64,000 nucleotides of DNA, from assembly GCF_004125265.1 (NCBI RefSeq), contig NZ_RDTE01000003.1:3534001-3598000 (forward strand), written 5' to 3'. Numbering within the stretch: position 1 is the first letter of the stretch; each line of letters begins with the position of its first letter. Positions 56,129 through 64,000 of the stretch are shown here, in pieces. Position numbers and translations under genes: made by a program. The notes under the pieces were generated by a model that saw nothing but the letters and a program-made list of their open reading frames with translations, did not search any database and was not told where the DNA came from. This DNA is from Streptomyces lydicus (GTDB lineage Bacteria > Actinomycetota > Actinomycetes > Streptomycetales > Streptomycetaceae).

Positions 56129-57127
56129 ATGAAGTACACGCAGCTCGGACGCACCGGACTCAAGGTCAGCCGACTCGTCCTCGGGACGATGAACTTCGGG
56201 CCTCAGACGGACGAGGCCGCCAGTCACACCATCATGGACGCGGCGCAGGGCGCGGGCGTCAACTTCTTCGACACCGCCAATGTCTACGGATTCGGCGCCG
56301 ACAAGGGCCGTACCGAGGAGATCGTCGGCAGTTGGTTCGCCAAGGGCGGCGGCCGGCGGGACAAGACCGTGCTGGGCACCAAGGTCTACGCCAACATGGG
56401 GGTGGAGGGCGACAAGGTCTGGCCCAACCACGACAAGCTCTCCGCGGTCAACATCCGGCGCTCGGTGGAGGCCAGCCTCAAGCGGCTGGGCACCGACTAC
56501 ATCGACCTCTACCAGTTCCACCACGTCGACCGGGACACCCCCTGGGACGAGATCTGGCAGGCCATCGACGTCCTCGTCCAGCAGGGCAAGGTCCTCTACG
56601 CCGGCTCGTCCAACCACGCGGGCTGGCACATCGCCCGGGCCAACGAGGCGGCCGCCCGGCGCGGTTCGCTGGGCCTGGTCAGCGAGCAGTGCCTCTACAA
56701 CCTCGCCGAGCGGCGCGCCGAGATGGAAGTCATCCCGGCCGCCCGGGGCTACGGCCTGGGCGTCATCCCGTGGTCCCCGCTGCACGGCGGGCTGCTGGGC
56801 GGGGCCCTGCGCAAGGAGCGCGAGGGCGGCGCGGGCCGCTCGGGCGTCGGCCGCTCGGCCGATGCCCTCGCCAACTCCACGATCCGGGCCCGGATCGAGT
56901 CCTACGAGGACCTGCTCGGCAAGCACGGTCTGGAGCCCGGCGAGGTCGCGCTGGCCTGGCTCCTGACGCGTCCCGGCGTCACCGGGCCGATCGTCGGCCC
57001 CCGCACGACGGACCAGCTCGCCTCCGCGCTGCGCGCCGTCGAACTGTCCCTCCCGGACGATCTTCTCGCCTCGCTCGACGAGATCTTCCCCGGGCCCGGC
57101 CCGAGCCCGGAGGCCTTCGCCTGGTGA
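56129..57127 (+). CDS. Aldo/keto reductase
   Basis: A 332-residue aldo-keto reductase of the YhdN/Kv-beta type, an NADPH-dependent carbonyl reductase. The tetrad is visible as Asp (FDTANVYG), Tyr (VYG), Lys (LGTKVY) and His (YQFHHVD). The cofactor end reads GPRTTDQLASAL. The ATG at 56129 starts the standard KYTQLGRTGLKVSRL; the frame is open upstream but without family similarity. It is monocistronic, and the substrate is unknown. Confidence 0.9.
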   Translation: MKYTQLGRTGLKVSRLVLGTMNFGPQTDEAASHTIMDAAQGAGVNFFDTANVYGFGADKGRTEEIVGSWFAKGGGRRDKTVLGTKVYANMGVEGDKVWPNHDKLSAVNIRRSVEASLKRLGTDYIDLYQFHHVDRDTPWDEIWQAIDVLVQQGKVLYAGSSNHAGWHIARANEAAARRGSLGLVSEQCLYNLAERRAEMEVIPAARGYGLGVIPWSPLHGGLLGGALRKEREGGAGRSGVGRSADALANSTIRARIESYEDLLGKHGLEPGEVALAWLLTRPGVTGPIVGPRTTDQLASALRAVELSLPDDLLASLDEIFPGPGPSPEAFAW

Positions 57128-57207
57128 TCTTCACCTGGTGAGCGGGCCGCGTGCCCGGCAGCCGGTCGGACCGGCCGCCGGGCGCGCGGCAGCGGCCACG
57201 GCAGCGG

Positions 57208-57294
57208 TCAGTGCAGCGCCGCCGCCACGGCTACGACGATGAGCAGGACGGCAAGCAGGCCGGACATGATCCGGTTACGGGTTTTGGGGTCCAC
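57208..57294 (-). CDS. Putative 28-residue single-helix membrane peptide
   Basis: A short ORF with a basic start (VDPKTRNR) and one transmembrane helix (MSGLLAVLLIVVAVAAALH). GTG start; CAAGGG lies directly upstream, so spacing is poor. Small peptides beginning MDPKTRNRI are, from memory, recurrent in Streptomyces; function unknown. Confidence 0.4.
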   Translation of the reverse strand: MDPKTRNRIMSGLLAVLLIVVAVAAALH

Positions 57295-57603
57295 CCCTTG
57301 AGCGTAACCGGGACCGGTCAGCAGGTTTCGGCGGCCCGGGGCTGCCCGGCCGGCCTCGGGGGCCGGGCGGGCAGGGCAGCAGCACGGCGGCCGCTCGGTA
57401 GCACGGCAGCCGGACAGCGGCACGGCAGCCGCTTGGTGGCGGGGCGGCCGTTCAGCGGCCCGGCGACAGCTCGCTGGCGCGGCAACCGGACAGCGGCACG
57501 ACTGCCGCCCGGTGGCGCGACAGCCGCACAGCGGTACGACGGCAGCTCGACGACCGGCGGCCGTTCAGCGGCCCGGCGATCCCCTTCGGTGCCCGGTGGC
57601 CGA
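57295..57603. repeat. Imperfect GC-rich repeat field
   Basis: 309 bp without a gene, built from short motifs such as AGCGGCACGGCAGCCG and CCGTTCAGCGGCCCGGCGA. A 22-bp block at 57445-57466 recurs exactly at 57558-57579. It looks like decayed tandem duplication. Confidence 0.6.
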
Positions 57604-58173
57604 TCAGTGGCCCAGCGGCCAGGACCCCACCGTCTCGTAACGGGGCTGGGTGCCCGCCGCCCCGGGGACGGGCGGATGGCTGCGCACCAGGGCCAGGGCG
57701 TCGACCGTCCAGGGGGCACCGGCGAAATCCTTCAGGGCGGCCGCGTACGGGCGCAGGTCCAGACCGGGGACGCGGTTGCGGGCGAGGGTGAGGTGGGGGG
57801 TGTACGGGCGGTGCTCTTCCTCCATGGCCACGCCCGCCCGGCGGCCCGCTGCCGACGCCGCGCCCGCGAGCGTGCGCATGGCGGGCCGGTCGCCGTCGGC
57901 CCCGGCCCACACCACCCGGTCCGAGAAGCGGCCGCCGCCGGCGATCCGCAGAGGGTAGGGATCGCGGCGGCCGGCCGCGCGGCCCAGGCGTTCTCGCAGG
58001 CCGGGGACGATCTCCTCGGGCACCTCGCCGTAGAAGGCAAGGGTGAAGTGCCAGCTGTCCGGGCCCGGCCACCGCAGCCGGTCGGCGGCCGGCAGCTTCT
58101 TCAACTGCGCTACCTCGGCAGCCAGTTCCTCGATCGCGGGAGCAGGCGGCAGGACGGCGGCGAAGAGTCTCAT
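57604..58173 (-). CDS. thpR: RNA 2',3'-cyclic phosphodiesterase
   Basis: A 189-residue 2H-phosphoesterase (ThpR/LigT family) that hydrolyses RNA 2',3'-cyclic phosphate ends. Both catalytic HxTL motifs are intact: WHFTLAF near residue 42 and PHLTLAR near residue 127. The start RLFAAVLPPAPAIEELA and length are standard. It is leftward and monocistronic, with the convergent-free gap 57295-57603 downstream. Confidence 0.9.
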   Translation of the reverse strand: MRLFAAVLPPAPAIEELAAEVAQLKKLPAADRLRWPGPDSWHFTLAFYGEVPEEIVPGLRERLGRAAGRRDPYPLRIAGGGRFSDRVVWAGADGDRPAMRTLAGAASAAGRRAGVAMEEEHRPYTPHLTLARNRVPGLDLRPYAAALKDFAGAPWTVDALALVRSHPPVPGAAGTQPRYETVGSWPLGH

Positions 58174-58261
58174 GCGGTCAGTGTGGCGCAGGGCTCGCGC
58201 CGTCCGGCAGATCGCGGCCCGGAAGCGCGCCGCACCCCCGCCCTACGTCACCGCCCCACCC

Positions 58262-59758
58262 CTACGCCGCCGGAGCCATGCTCCGCTCCGCCGAGGCCGA
58301 GGCACTGGCACTGGCACTGGCACTGGCACTGGCGGTGGCGGTGGCGGTGGCGGTGGCGGTGGCGGTGGCGGCAGAAACCCGCGGAACGAACGCGACGTGC
58401 CGATGCCCCCGGCGCAGATCGATCTTCAGGCGCAGGCCGCCCACCCTGGCGAGGATCAGGCCGATGACGGCCGCGGAGACCATGGAGACCAGGCCGCCGG
58501 CCAGGAAGCCGATCCGGGCGCCGAAGGCGTCGGTGATCCAGCCGACCACGGGTGCGCCCAGCGGGGTGCCGCCCACGAAGACCATCATGAACAGGCTCAT
58601 CACCCGGCCGCGCATCAGCGGATCGGTGGCCATCTGGATGCTCGAATTGGCGGTGACGTTCACCGTCAGGCCGACCATGCCGATCGGGGCGAGGAGCGCC
58701 GCGAAGACCCAGAACGTCGGGGCGAGCGCGGCGGCGATCTCCAGGGCGCCGAAGAGGACCGCCGCGCCGACCAGCAGCCGCATCCGGGAGCCGGCGCGGC
58801 GGGCGGCGAGCAGTGCGCCGATCAGCGAGCCCGCCGCCATCAGCCCGTTGAACAGCGAGTAGGTACCGGCGCCCTGGTGGTAGACGTGGTAGTCGAACGC
58901 GGTCAGCCAGATCGGGAAGTTGAAGCCGAAGGTCCCGATGAAGCCGACCAGGACGATGGGCCAGAGCAGGTCGGGACGCCCCGACACATACCGCAGCCCC
59001 TCCCGCAGCTGGCCCTTGCTGCGCGGGACCCGGTCGACCTTGTGGAGTTCGGAGGTCCGCATCATCAGGAGCCCGGTGAGCGGGGCGATGAACGAGAGGC
59101 CGTTGAGCAGGAAGGCCCAGCCGCTGCCGAAGGCGGTGATCAGGACACCGGCGACGGCCGGCCCGATCAGCCGCGCGGACTGGAAGTTGGCGGAGTTGAG
59201 GCTGACGGCGTTGCGCAGCTCGTCCTGGCCGACCATCTCGGAGACGAAGGCCTGCCGGGAGGGGTTGTCGACGACGGTGACCAGGCCGAGGACGAAGGCG
59301 ACCAGGTAGACGTGCCAGACCTGCACCTGGCCGCTCAGCGTGAGCGCGGCGAGGGCGAGGCCGGTCAGGCCCATGGCGGACTGGGTGAACAGGAGCAGCG
59401 TGCGCTTGGCGAAGCGGTCGGCGATGACGCCGCCGTAGAGCCCGAAGAGCAGCATCGGCAGGAACTGCAGCGCGGTGGTGATACCGACCGCGCCGGACGA
59501 GCCGGTGAGGCTGAGCACCAGCCAGTCCTGGGCGATGCGCTGCATCCAGGTGCCCGTGTTGGACACCACCTGGCCGGTGGCGAAGAGGCGGTAGTTACGG
59601 ATGCGGAGTGAGCTGAACGTGCCCTTGCGCGGTGTGGCGGCGGGGCCGGTGGCGACGTCAGGGGCGGGGCCCTGCGGGGTCGCGGTCGCGTCGTCGGAAA
59701 CCGTGTCGTGTGGGGAGTTCGGTGCGGGGGCGGAGTGTGCTCCGGATCCCGTACTCAA
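58262..59758 (-). CDS. MFS transporter (EntS-like exporter)
   Basis: A 498-residue MFS exporter with twelve predicted helices, like the siderophore exporter EntS and related macrolide-type transporters. RNYRLFATGQVVSNTGTWMQ opens the first helix; GLYGGVIADRFAKR is motif A. N-terminal 45 residues are disordered. The C-terminal 45 residues are (Ala-Thr)n(Ala-Ser)n coded by a hexamer repeat (58301-58371), an unusual tail that should vary in length. A MarR gene lies 24 bases upstream on the same strand and probably regulates it. Confidence 0.88.
   Translation of the reverse strand: MSTGSGAHSAPAPNSPHDTVSDDATATPQGPAPDVATGPAATPRKGTFSSLRIRNYRLFATGQVVSNTGTWMQRIAQDWLVLSLTGSSGAVGITTALQFLPMLLFGLYGGVIADRFAKRTLLLFTQSAMGLTGLALAALTLSGQVQVWHVYLVAFVLGLVTVVDNPSRQAFVSEMVGQDELRNAVSLNSANFQSARLIGPAVAGVLITAFGSGWAFLLNGLSFIAPLTGLLMMRTSELHKVDRVPRSKGQLREGLRYVSGRPDLLWPIVLVGFIGTFGFNFPIWLTAFDYHVYHQGAGTYSLFNGLMAAGSLIGALLAARRAGSRMRLLVGAAVLFGALEIAAALAPTFWVFAALLAPIGMVGLTVNVTANSSIQMATDPLMRGRVMSLFMMVFVGGTPLGAPVVGWITDAFGARIGFLAGGLVSMVSAAVIGLILARVGGLRLKIDLRRGHRHVAFVPRVSAATATATATATATASASASASASASASAERSMAPAA
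58301..58371. repeat. Hexamer repeat in the MFS C-terminal tail
   Basis: About five GGCACT units followed by six to seven GGCGGT units, read on the minus strand as Ala-Ser and Ala-Thr dipeptides at the end of the MFS exporter. Confidence 0.85.
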
Positions 59759-59782
59759 CGTTCGCCTCCTCGGCCTCGGGGT

Positions 59783-60247
59783 CTACAGCTGTGCGAGCTT
59801 CTCCAGCACGGGCGCGGCGGCCCGCACCTTCGCCCACTCGTCCGCGTCCAGCCCGGAGGCCAGCTCGGCGAGCCAGGCGTTGCGCTTGCGGCGGCTCTCC
59901 TCCAGCATCGCCTCGGCCTGCTCGGTCTGCGTGACGACCTTCTGGCGGCGGTCGTCGGGGTGGGCTTCGAGCCGGACCAGTCCCTTGGCCTCCAGCATGG
60001 CCACGATGCGGGTCATCGACGGCGGCTGCACATGCTCCTTGCGGGCCAGCTCACCGGGGGTGGCGCTGCCGCAGCGGAACAGGGTGCCGAGCACCGACAT
60101 CTCGGTGGGGCTCAGCGATTCGTCGACCCGCTGGTGCTTGAGGCGGCGCGACAGGCGCATCACGGCGGACCGCAGGGCGTTCACCGCGGCCGCGTCGTCT
60201 GGGGGTGCCTCCCGGCCGTCAGGCTGGGGGCGGGACAGTTCCGGCAT
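59783..60247 (-). CDS. MarR-family regulator
   Basis: A 154-residue MarR regulator with the winged helix at about residues 50-110 (ATPGELARKEHVQPPSMTRIV) and the wing PDDRRQKVV. The start may be ATG 60247 or 60259. It directly precedes the MFS exporter gene on the same strand, so it probably controls its own operon and responds to a phenolic or drug ligand. The palindrome CTTTC-taag-GAAAG upstream is its likely operator. Confidence 0.9.
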   Translation of the reverse strand: MPELSRPQPDGREAPPDDAAAVNALRSAVMRLSRRLKHQRVDESLSPTEMSVLGTLFRCGSATPGELARKEHVQPPSMTRIVAMLEAKGLVRLEAHPDDRRQKVVTQTEQAEAMLEESRRKRNAWLAELASGLDADEWAKVRAAAPVLEKLAQL

Positions 60248-60270
60248 GGTCTTTAGCATAACTCATTACC

Positions 60271-60284
60271 CTTTCTAAGGAAAG
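60271..60284. promoter_or_regulatory. MarR operator candidate
   Basis: CTTTC-TAAG-GAAAG is a perfect 5-bp inverted repeat with a 4-base centre, 11-24 bases upstream of the earliest MarR start codon. Confidence 0.6.
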
Positions 60285-60377
60285 CCAGAGGGTGCTGCCC
60301 GTCGGACTTCACCCATACGGGTGAGGACGCGGCCGAAAGCGACGCACCTGACCGCGTACGGACGGGACCGTTTCCGC

Positions 60378-60581
60378 ATGGGATCGCAAGTGCTCAGCCT
60401 GCGCGTGGACGGGGAGCTGCTGGACCGGATACGGCAGCACGCCGCAAAACGCGGAATGAGCGTCCAGGACTATGTGGTCCGGACGCTCATCCGCGAGGAT
60501 TTCGACGAGCGCTTCCAGTCGTCTCTCGACGAGACGAAGAAGCTGAGGGAGGCGCTGGGGGTGCGCCGGCCCGCTACTTGA
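60378..60581 (+). CDS. Ribbon-helix-helix small protein
   Basis: A 67-residue protein with a predicted ribbon-helix-helix fold (QVLSLRVDGELLDRIRQHAAKRGMSVQDYVVRTL; strand, then two helices), as in Arc/CopG and many antitoxins, followed by a charged helix. No toxin gene is adjacent, so a stand-alone DNA-binding protein is more likely. The ATG at 60378 begins the conserved part; an ATG at 60321 is possible. Its 3' end overlaps the convergent permease gene by 8 bases. Confidence 0.7.
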   Translation: MGSQVLSLRVDGELLDRIRQHAAKRGMSVQDYVVRTLIREDFDERFQSSLDETKKLREALGVRRPAT

Positions 60582-62046
60582 CGCCGAGCGCCTGCTCGAT
60601 CGGGTCGAGCAGGAAGTAGATCAGGAAGCAGAGCCCGACCACGTTCAGCAGCCAGGGGATCTCCTTGAAGCGGCCGGTCGCCGAGCGCAGCAGGATGAAG
60701 GCCAGCACGCCGATGCCGATGCCGTTGGTGATGCTGTAGGTGAACGGCATCGAGACCATCGTCAGGAACGCGGGAATGCCGATGGTGAAGTCGCCCCAGT
60801 CGATGTCCCGGACGTTCGAGGCCATGATCAGGAAGCCGACGACCAGCAGGGCGGGCGTGGCGGCCTGTGCGGGGACGACGGTCGCCAGCGGCGTGAAGAC
60901 CAGCGCGAGCAGGAAGAGGCCACCGGTCATCAGGTTCGCGAGACCGGTGCGGGCGCCCTCGCCGACACCGGCCGTGGACTCCACGAAGCAGGTGTTGGCG
61001 GAGGCGGAGCCGAAACCGCCGCCCGCGACCGCGATGCCGTCGACCATGAGGATCCGGCCCATGTTCGGCAGCTGGCCGGTCTCGTTGTCCAGCAGGCCGG
61101 CCTCCTCGCCGACGCCGATGATGGTGCCCATCGCGTCGAAGAAGCCGGACAGCAGCACGGTGAAGACGAACAGGCAGCCGGTCAGCACACCGACTTCCTT
61201 GAAGCCGCCGAAGAGACTGATCTGACCGATCAGGCCGAAGTCCGGACTGCCGATGATCTTGTCCGGCACGTTCGGGACCGCCAGGCCCCAGGACGCGTCC
61301 GGGATCTGCACCAGCGCGTTGATGACGATCGCGACCACGGCCATGCTGACCATGCCGATCAGGATCGCGCCCCTGACCTTCCGCACGACCAGCACGAACA
61401 TCAGCACCAGGCCGAGGACGAAGACCAGCACCGGCCAGCCCTTGAGCTGTCCGCCCTGCCCCAGGCCCATCGGCACGGTGGTGTGCGCGGCATCCGGGTT
61501 ACGCGTCACGAAGCCGGCGTCGACCAGGCCGATCAGCGAGATGAACAGGCCGATGCCGATGGCGATGGCCCGTCGCAGCCCGTTGGGGATCGCGTCCATC
61601 ACCCGCTGCCGCAGACCCGAGGCGACCAGGATCATCAGCACCAGACCGGCGAGCACGACCATGCCCATCGCGTCCGGCCAGCTCATCTTGGGGGCGAGCT
61701 GCAGGGACACCACGGCGTTGATGCCCAGGCCCGCGGCGATGGCGATCGGGACATTGCCGACGACGCCCATCAGCACCGTGCTCAGACCGGCCATCAGCGC
61801 GGTGGCGGTGACCAGCTGGGCGTTGTCGAGATGATGGCCGAACTTGTCGACTCCGGAGCCGAGAATGATCGGATTCAGCACGATGATGTAGGCCATCGCG
61901 AAGAACGTCGCCAGGCCGCCGCGGAGCTCACGGCCGACCGTCGACCCCCGCTCGGAGATCTTGAAGAAGCGGTCCAGGCCGTTCTTGGGGGGCTTCGGAC
62001 CTGGGCTCTTGAGCGGGTCGACCGGCGTGGTGGCCGAGGGGGGCAT
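60574..62046 (-). CDS. NCS2 purine permease (AzgA-type)
   Basis: A 490-residue permease of the nucleobase/cation symporter 2 family, closest to AzgA-type guanine/hypoxanthine carriers. The opening RFFKISERGSTVGRELRGG and the blocks TALMAGLSTVLMGVVGN and ASANTCFVESTAGVGEGARTG are characteristic. About 12-14 helices. It imports hypoxanthine, guanine or adenine with protons. It is monocistronic with a 275-bp upstream region. The 3' end overlaps the RHH gene on the other strand. Confidence 0.92.
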   Translation of the reverse strand: MPPSATTPVDPLKSPGPKPPKNGLDRFFKISERGSTVGRELRGGLATFFAMAYIIVLNPIILGSGVDKFGHHLDNAQLVTATALMAGLSTVLMGVVGNVPIAIAAGLGINAVVSLQLAPKMSWPDAMGMVVLAGLVLMILVASGLRQRVMDAIPNGLRRAIAIGIGLFISLIGLVDAGFVTRNPDAAHTTVPMGLGQGGQLKGWPVLVFVLGLVLMFVLVVRKVRGAILIGMVSMAVVAIVINALVQIPDASWGLAVPNVPDKIIGSPDFGLIGQISLFGGFKEVGVLTGCLFVFTVLLSGFFDAMGTIIGVGEEAGLLDNETGQLPNMGRILMVDGIAVAGGGFGSASANTCFVESTAGVGEGARTGLANLMTGGLFLLALVFTPLATVVPAQAATPALLVVGFLIMASNVRDIDWGDFTIGIPAFLTMVSMPFTYSITNGIGIGVLAFILLRSATGRFKEIPWLLNVVGLCFLIYFLLDPIEQALGVK

Positions 62047-62321
62047 GCGGGGACCTCAGTCGGACGGGCCTGGGCAGGCGTGGGGGCCCGGGGGCCCGGG
62101 ACACATAACAGAAACGGGAGACAACCGGATCAGGTTGGATGAAGAGACGAGCCGAACCAGCCGTATCCAGAAAGGTTCAGTATGAATAAACAAGCCACTG
62201 ATCACCATCTCCGCGCGTAGACCCTTGTGGCGCAAGGTCCAGACAGGTCACCCCACCGGGTTCCGGACCCTTCCCACCGCCGCCCGCGGCCCCCGCACCC
62301 CGTCCCCGTAAGCTGGCCACC
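62047..62321. other. Upstream region of the purine permease and DUF2530 gene
   Basis: 275 bp. It contains a CCCGGGGGCCCGGG run near 62090-62101 and an AT-richer part (62150-62200, with TATGAATAAAC) that probably holds the promoters of both divergent genes. No purine riboswitch is recognisable. Confidence 0.35.
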
Positions 62322-62594
62322 ATGTGGAAGAAGTCCGAACTGCGCGAGGCCCCGGCGCCTCTTGAGGGCCCCGTCGTCGGCACGATCACCGGCGGCACCA
62401 TCATCTGGTTCGTGCTCTTCCTCGGCCAGCTCCCCTTCTACGGCTGGTTCGCCGACCACGGCCACAGCTGGTGGGTGTGGACCTGCCTGGCCGGCGGCGG
62501 CCTCGGACTGATCGGCATCTGGTACGTACGGGCCCGGGACGCCGCGATCAAGCGCTCCGCCGCGACGGCCGGGCAGCCCGCCGACCAGCACTGA
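62322..62594 (+). CDS. DUF2530-like two-helix membrane protein
   Basis: A 90-residue membrane protein with two helices (about residues 21-36 and 48-68) after EAPAPLEGPVVGTITGGT, matching the DUF2530 pattern of small actinobacterial proteins of unknown function. It is divergent from the purine permease; the P-type ATPase gene begins 68 bases downstream on the same strand. Confidence 0.75.
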   Translation: MWKKSELREAPAPLEGPVVGTITGGTIIWFVLFLGQLPFYGWFADHGHSWWVWTCLAGGGLGLIGIWYVRARDAAIKRSAATAGQPADQH

Positions 62595-62662
62595 GCGCCC
62601 GCCCCCGCCGCCTCGCCCGAGCCGGCGGGTGAAGTGCCCGTTCCGCCCGTAACGTCGAGGGC

Positions 62663-64000
62663 ATGACGGAGCGGGCGAGCGCCGGACCCGAGTACTCCGG
62701 ACCGGACCGCGCGCCGGCCCGGCGGACCGCCCGGGCACCGGTCACCCCCGGACTGACCGCCGCCGAGGTCGCGGAGCGGGTCGCCCGGGGCGAGGTCAAC
62801 GACGTCCCCGTACGGTCCTCCCGCTCGGCCGCCGAGATCGTCCGCGCCAATGTCTTCACCCGCTTCAACGCGATCATCGGCGTGCTCTTCGTGATCATCC
62901 TGATCGTCGGCCCGATCCAGGACGGCCTGTTCGGCTTCGTCATCGTCGCCAACACCGGCATCGGCATCATCCAGGAACTGCGCGCCAAGAAGACCCTGGA
63001 CAGCCTGGCGGTCATCGGCGAGGCACGGCCGACCGTCCGGCGCGACGGGGCCACCGCCGAGATCCCCACCTCCGCGGTGGTCCTCGACGACGTCATCGAA
63101 CTCGGGCCCGGCGACAAGGTCATCGTCGACGGCGAGGTGCGGGAGAGCGACGGCCTGGAGATCGACGAGTCGCTGCTGACCGGCGAGGCCGATCCGGTCC
63201 TGAAGAAGCCCGGCGATCCGGCGATGTCCGGTAGCTTCGTCGTCGCGGGCAGCGGCGCCTTCACCGCCACCCAGGTCGGCCGCCAGGCGTACGCGGCCCG
63301 GCTCGCCGAGGAGGCCAGCCGCTTCACCCTGGTCCACTCGGAACTGCGCAGCGGCATCAGCCGGATCCTCAAGTACGTGACCTGGATGATGATCCCGACC
63401 GCGATCGGCCTGGTCCTCAGCCAGCTGCTCACCCTCGGACTGCCGGGCGACGCGGCCGTCCGCCGGATGGTGGCCGGCATCGTACCGATGATCCCCGAGG
63501 GCCTGGTGCTGCTCACCTCCGTCGCCTTCGCGATCGGTGTCATCCGGCTCGGGCGCAAGAAGTGCCTGGTCCAGGAGCTGCCCGCGATCGAGGGGCTGGC
63601 CCGGGTCGATGTGGTGTGCCTGGACAAGACCGGCACGCTGACCGAGGGCGGGATGGACGTCCACGGGCTGCGGCCCCTCGACGGCGACCAGGCGCAGATC
63701 GAGCAGGTGCTGGGCGCGCTGGGTGCGTCCGATCCACGGCCCAACGCCTCCCTCCAGGCGGTCATCGAGGCGTATCCGGCGGACGACGGCTGGCGCTGCA
63801 CCAGGGCGCTGCCGTTCTCCTCCGCCCGCAAATACAGCGGCGCCGCCCTCAACGGCCCGGACGGCGAGAGCAGCACCTGGCTGCTCGGTGCCCCGGACGT
63901 CCTGCTGCCGCCCGGCGACCGCCACCTCGCCGAGACCGACGACCTCAACGCCCAGGGCCTGCGCGTCCTGCTGCTGGCCCGCACCGCACGGGAGCTGGAC
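62663..64000 (+). CDS. P-type cation-transporting ATPase, 5' part (runs off the window)
   Basis: The first 446 codons of a P-type ATPase with no stop before the window end. It has an N-terminal cation-ATPase segment (VTPGLTAAEVAERVARGEVND), two helices, an actuator domain with LLTGEADPV in place of the usual TGES, the ion-site motif IVPMIPEGLVLLTS in the fourth helix, and the phosphorylation motif DKTGTLT with Asp321. The PEGL motif points to a P2/P3-like cation pump rather than a soft-metal CPC pump. GAGGG lies two bases before the ATG. The ion is not predictable from this part. Confidence 0.85.
   Translation, partial: MTERASAGPEYSGPDRAPARRTARAPVTPGLTAAEVAERVARGEVNDVPVRSSRSAAEIVRANVFTRFNAIIGVLFVIILIVGPIQDGLFGFVIVANTGIGIIQELRAKKTLDSLAVIGEARPTVRRDGATAEIPTSAVVLDDVIELGPGDKVIVDGEVRESDGLEIDESLLTGEADPVLKKPGDPAMSGSFVVAGSGAFTATQVGRQAYAARLAEEASRFTLVHSELRSGISRILKYVTWMMIPTAIGLVLSQLLTLGLPGDAAVRRMVAGIVPMIPEGLVLLTSVAFAIGVIRLGRKKCLVQELPAIEGLARVDVVCLDKTGTLTEGGMDVHGLRPLDGDQAQIEQVLGALGASDPRPNASLQAVIEAYPADDGWRCTRALPFSSARKYSGAALNGPDGESSTWLLGAPDVLLPPGDRHLAETDDLNAQGLRVLLLARTARELD

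Noticed and set aside
60378..60581. RHH gene as antitoxin of a toxin-antitoxin pair
   Set aside because: Neither neighbour is a toxin; the adjacent genes are a MarR regulator and a purine permease.

Overview
The window looks like chromosomal DNA of a Streptomyces species. Support comes from the very high GC content, the strong codon third-position bias, GTG and TTG starts with G-rich ribosome binding sites, rare TTA codons, and lineage-typical families (DmdR1/IdeR regulator, WhiJ-like XRE-DUF5753 and BldB-like DUF397 proteins, RsbW-like ATPases, TIGR03084, SlpD-type peptidase, F420-type PPOX). The order dmdR1, SIS protein, citrate synthase, pdxH, acyl-CoA cluster and serC is, from memory, the core-chromosome order of S. 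coelicolor; I could not check this by alignment. No tRNA, rRNA, CRISPR array, transposase or integrase was found.

Layout. 0-7 kb: iron-dependent regulator dmdR1, SIS-domain protein, a PAS-PAS-GAF protein, a transcribed-looking gap with a mini-ORF, pdxH, a second-type citrate synthase. 6.4-20.5 kb, minus strand: an acyl-CoA catabolic cluster (TIGR03084 protein, AtuA-like protein, carboxyltransferase, biotin carboxylase/BCCP, acyl-CoA dehydrogenase, then acyl-CoA ligase, enoyl-CoA hydratase, TetR). It is split by a 3.3 kb accessory island (9.6-12.96 kb) with a WhiJ-like/DUF397 pair, an RsbW-like ATPase, an orphan and a SLOG-family protein. A displaced copy of the acyl-CoA dehydrogenase 3' end lies at the far edge of the island. 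20.8-26.3 kb: Uma2 protein, EamA transporter with divergent LysR, GPP34 protein, and a TetR-SDR cassette bounded by a displaced copy of the GPP34 3' end. 26.4-32.9 kb: a second accessory island with a cysteine-rich mini-peptide, tandem DUF6879 genes, two WhiJ-like regulators, two DUF397 proteins, another RsbW-like ATPase and orphans. 32.9-45.4 kb: TetR/FAD-monooxygenase pair, membrane protein, lipoprotein peptidase with an upstream two-component system, a GlcD-type FAD/Fe-S oxidoreductase and a BBE-type oxidoreductase with a divergent WYL regulator. 46.7-64 kb: serC, drug-type ABC exporter with divergent TetR, PPOX, RibD-like reductase, secreted propeller protein, SGNH hydrolase, TetR/MFS pair, aldo-keto reductase, RNA 2',3'-cyclic phosphodiesterase, MFS exporter with MarR, small RHH protein, purine permease, DUF2530 protein and the first 446 codons of a P-type ATPase that runs off the end.

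How it fits together. Much of the window consists of regulator/target pairs read divergently with visible operators between them: TetR-SDR, TetR-monooxygenase, TetR-ABC, TetR-MFS, LysR-EamA, WYL-BBE; MarR-MFS is co-directional. The two accessory islands carry the same kind of module (XRE-DUF5753 + DUF397 + HATPase) and both contain TTA codons, which points to bldA-dependent, developmentally timed expression. The most unusual structural theme is that several gene 3' ends, including the stop codon, are duplicated: in tandem for pdxH, the WYL gene and the SGNH hydrolase, and at kilobase distance, flanking inserted cassettes, for the acyl-CoA dehydrogenase and GPP34 genes.
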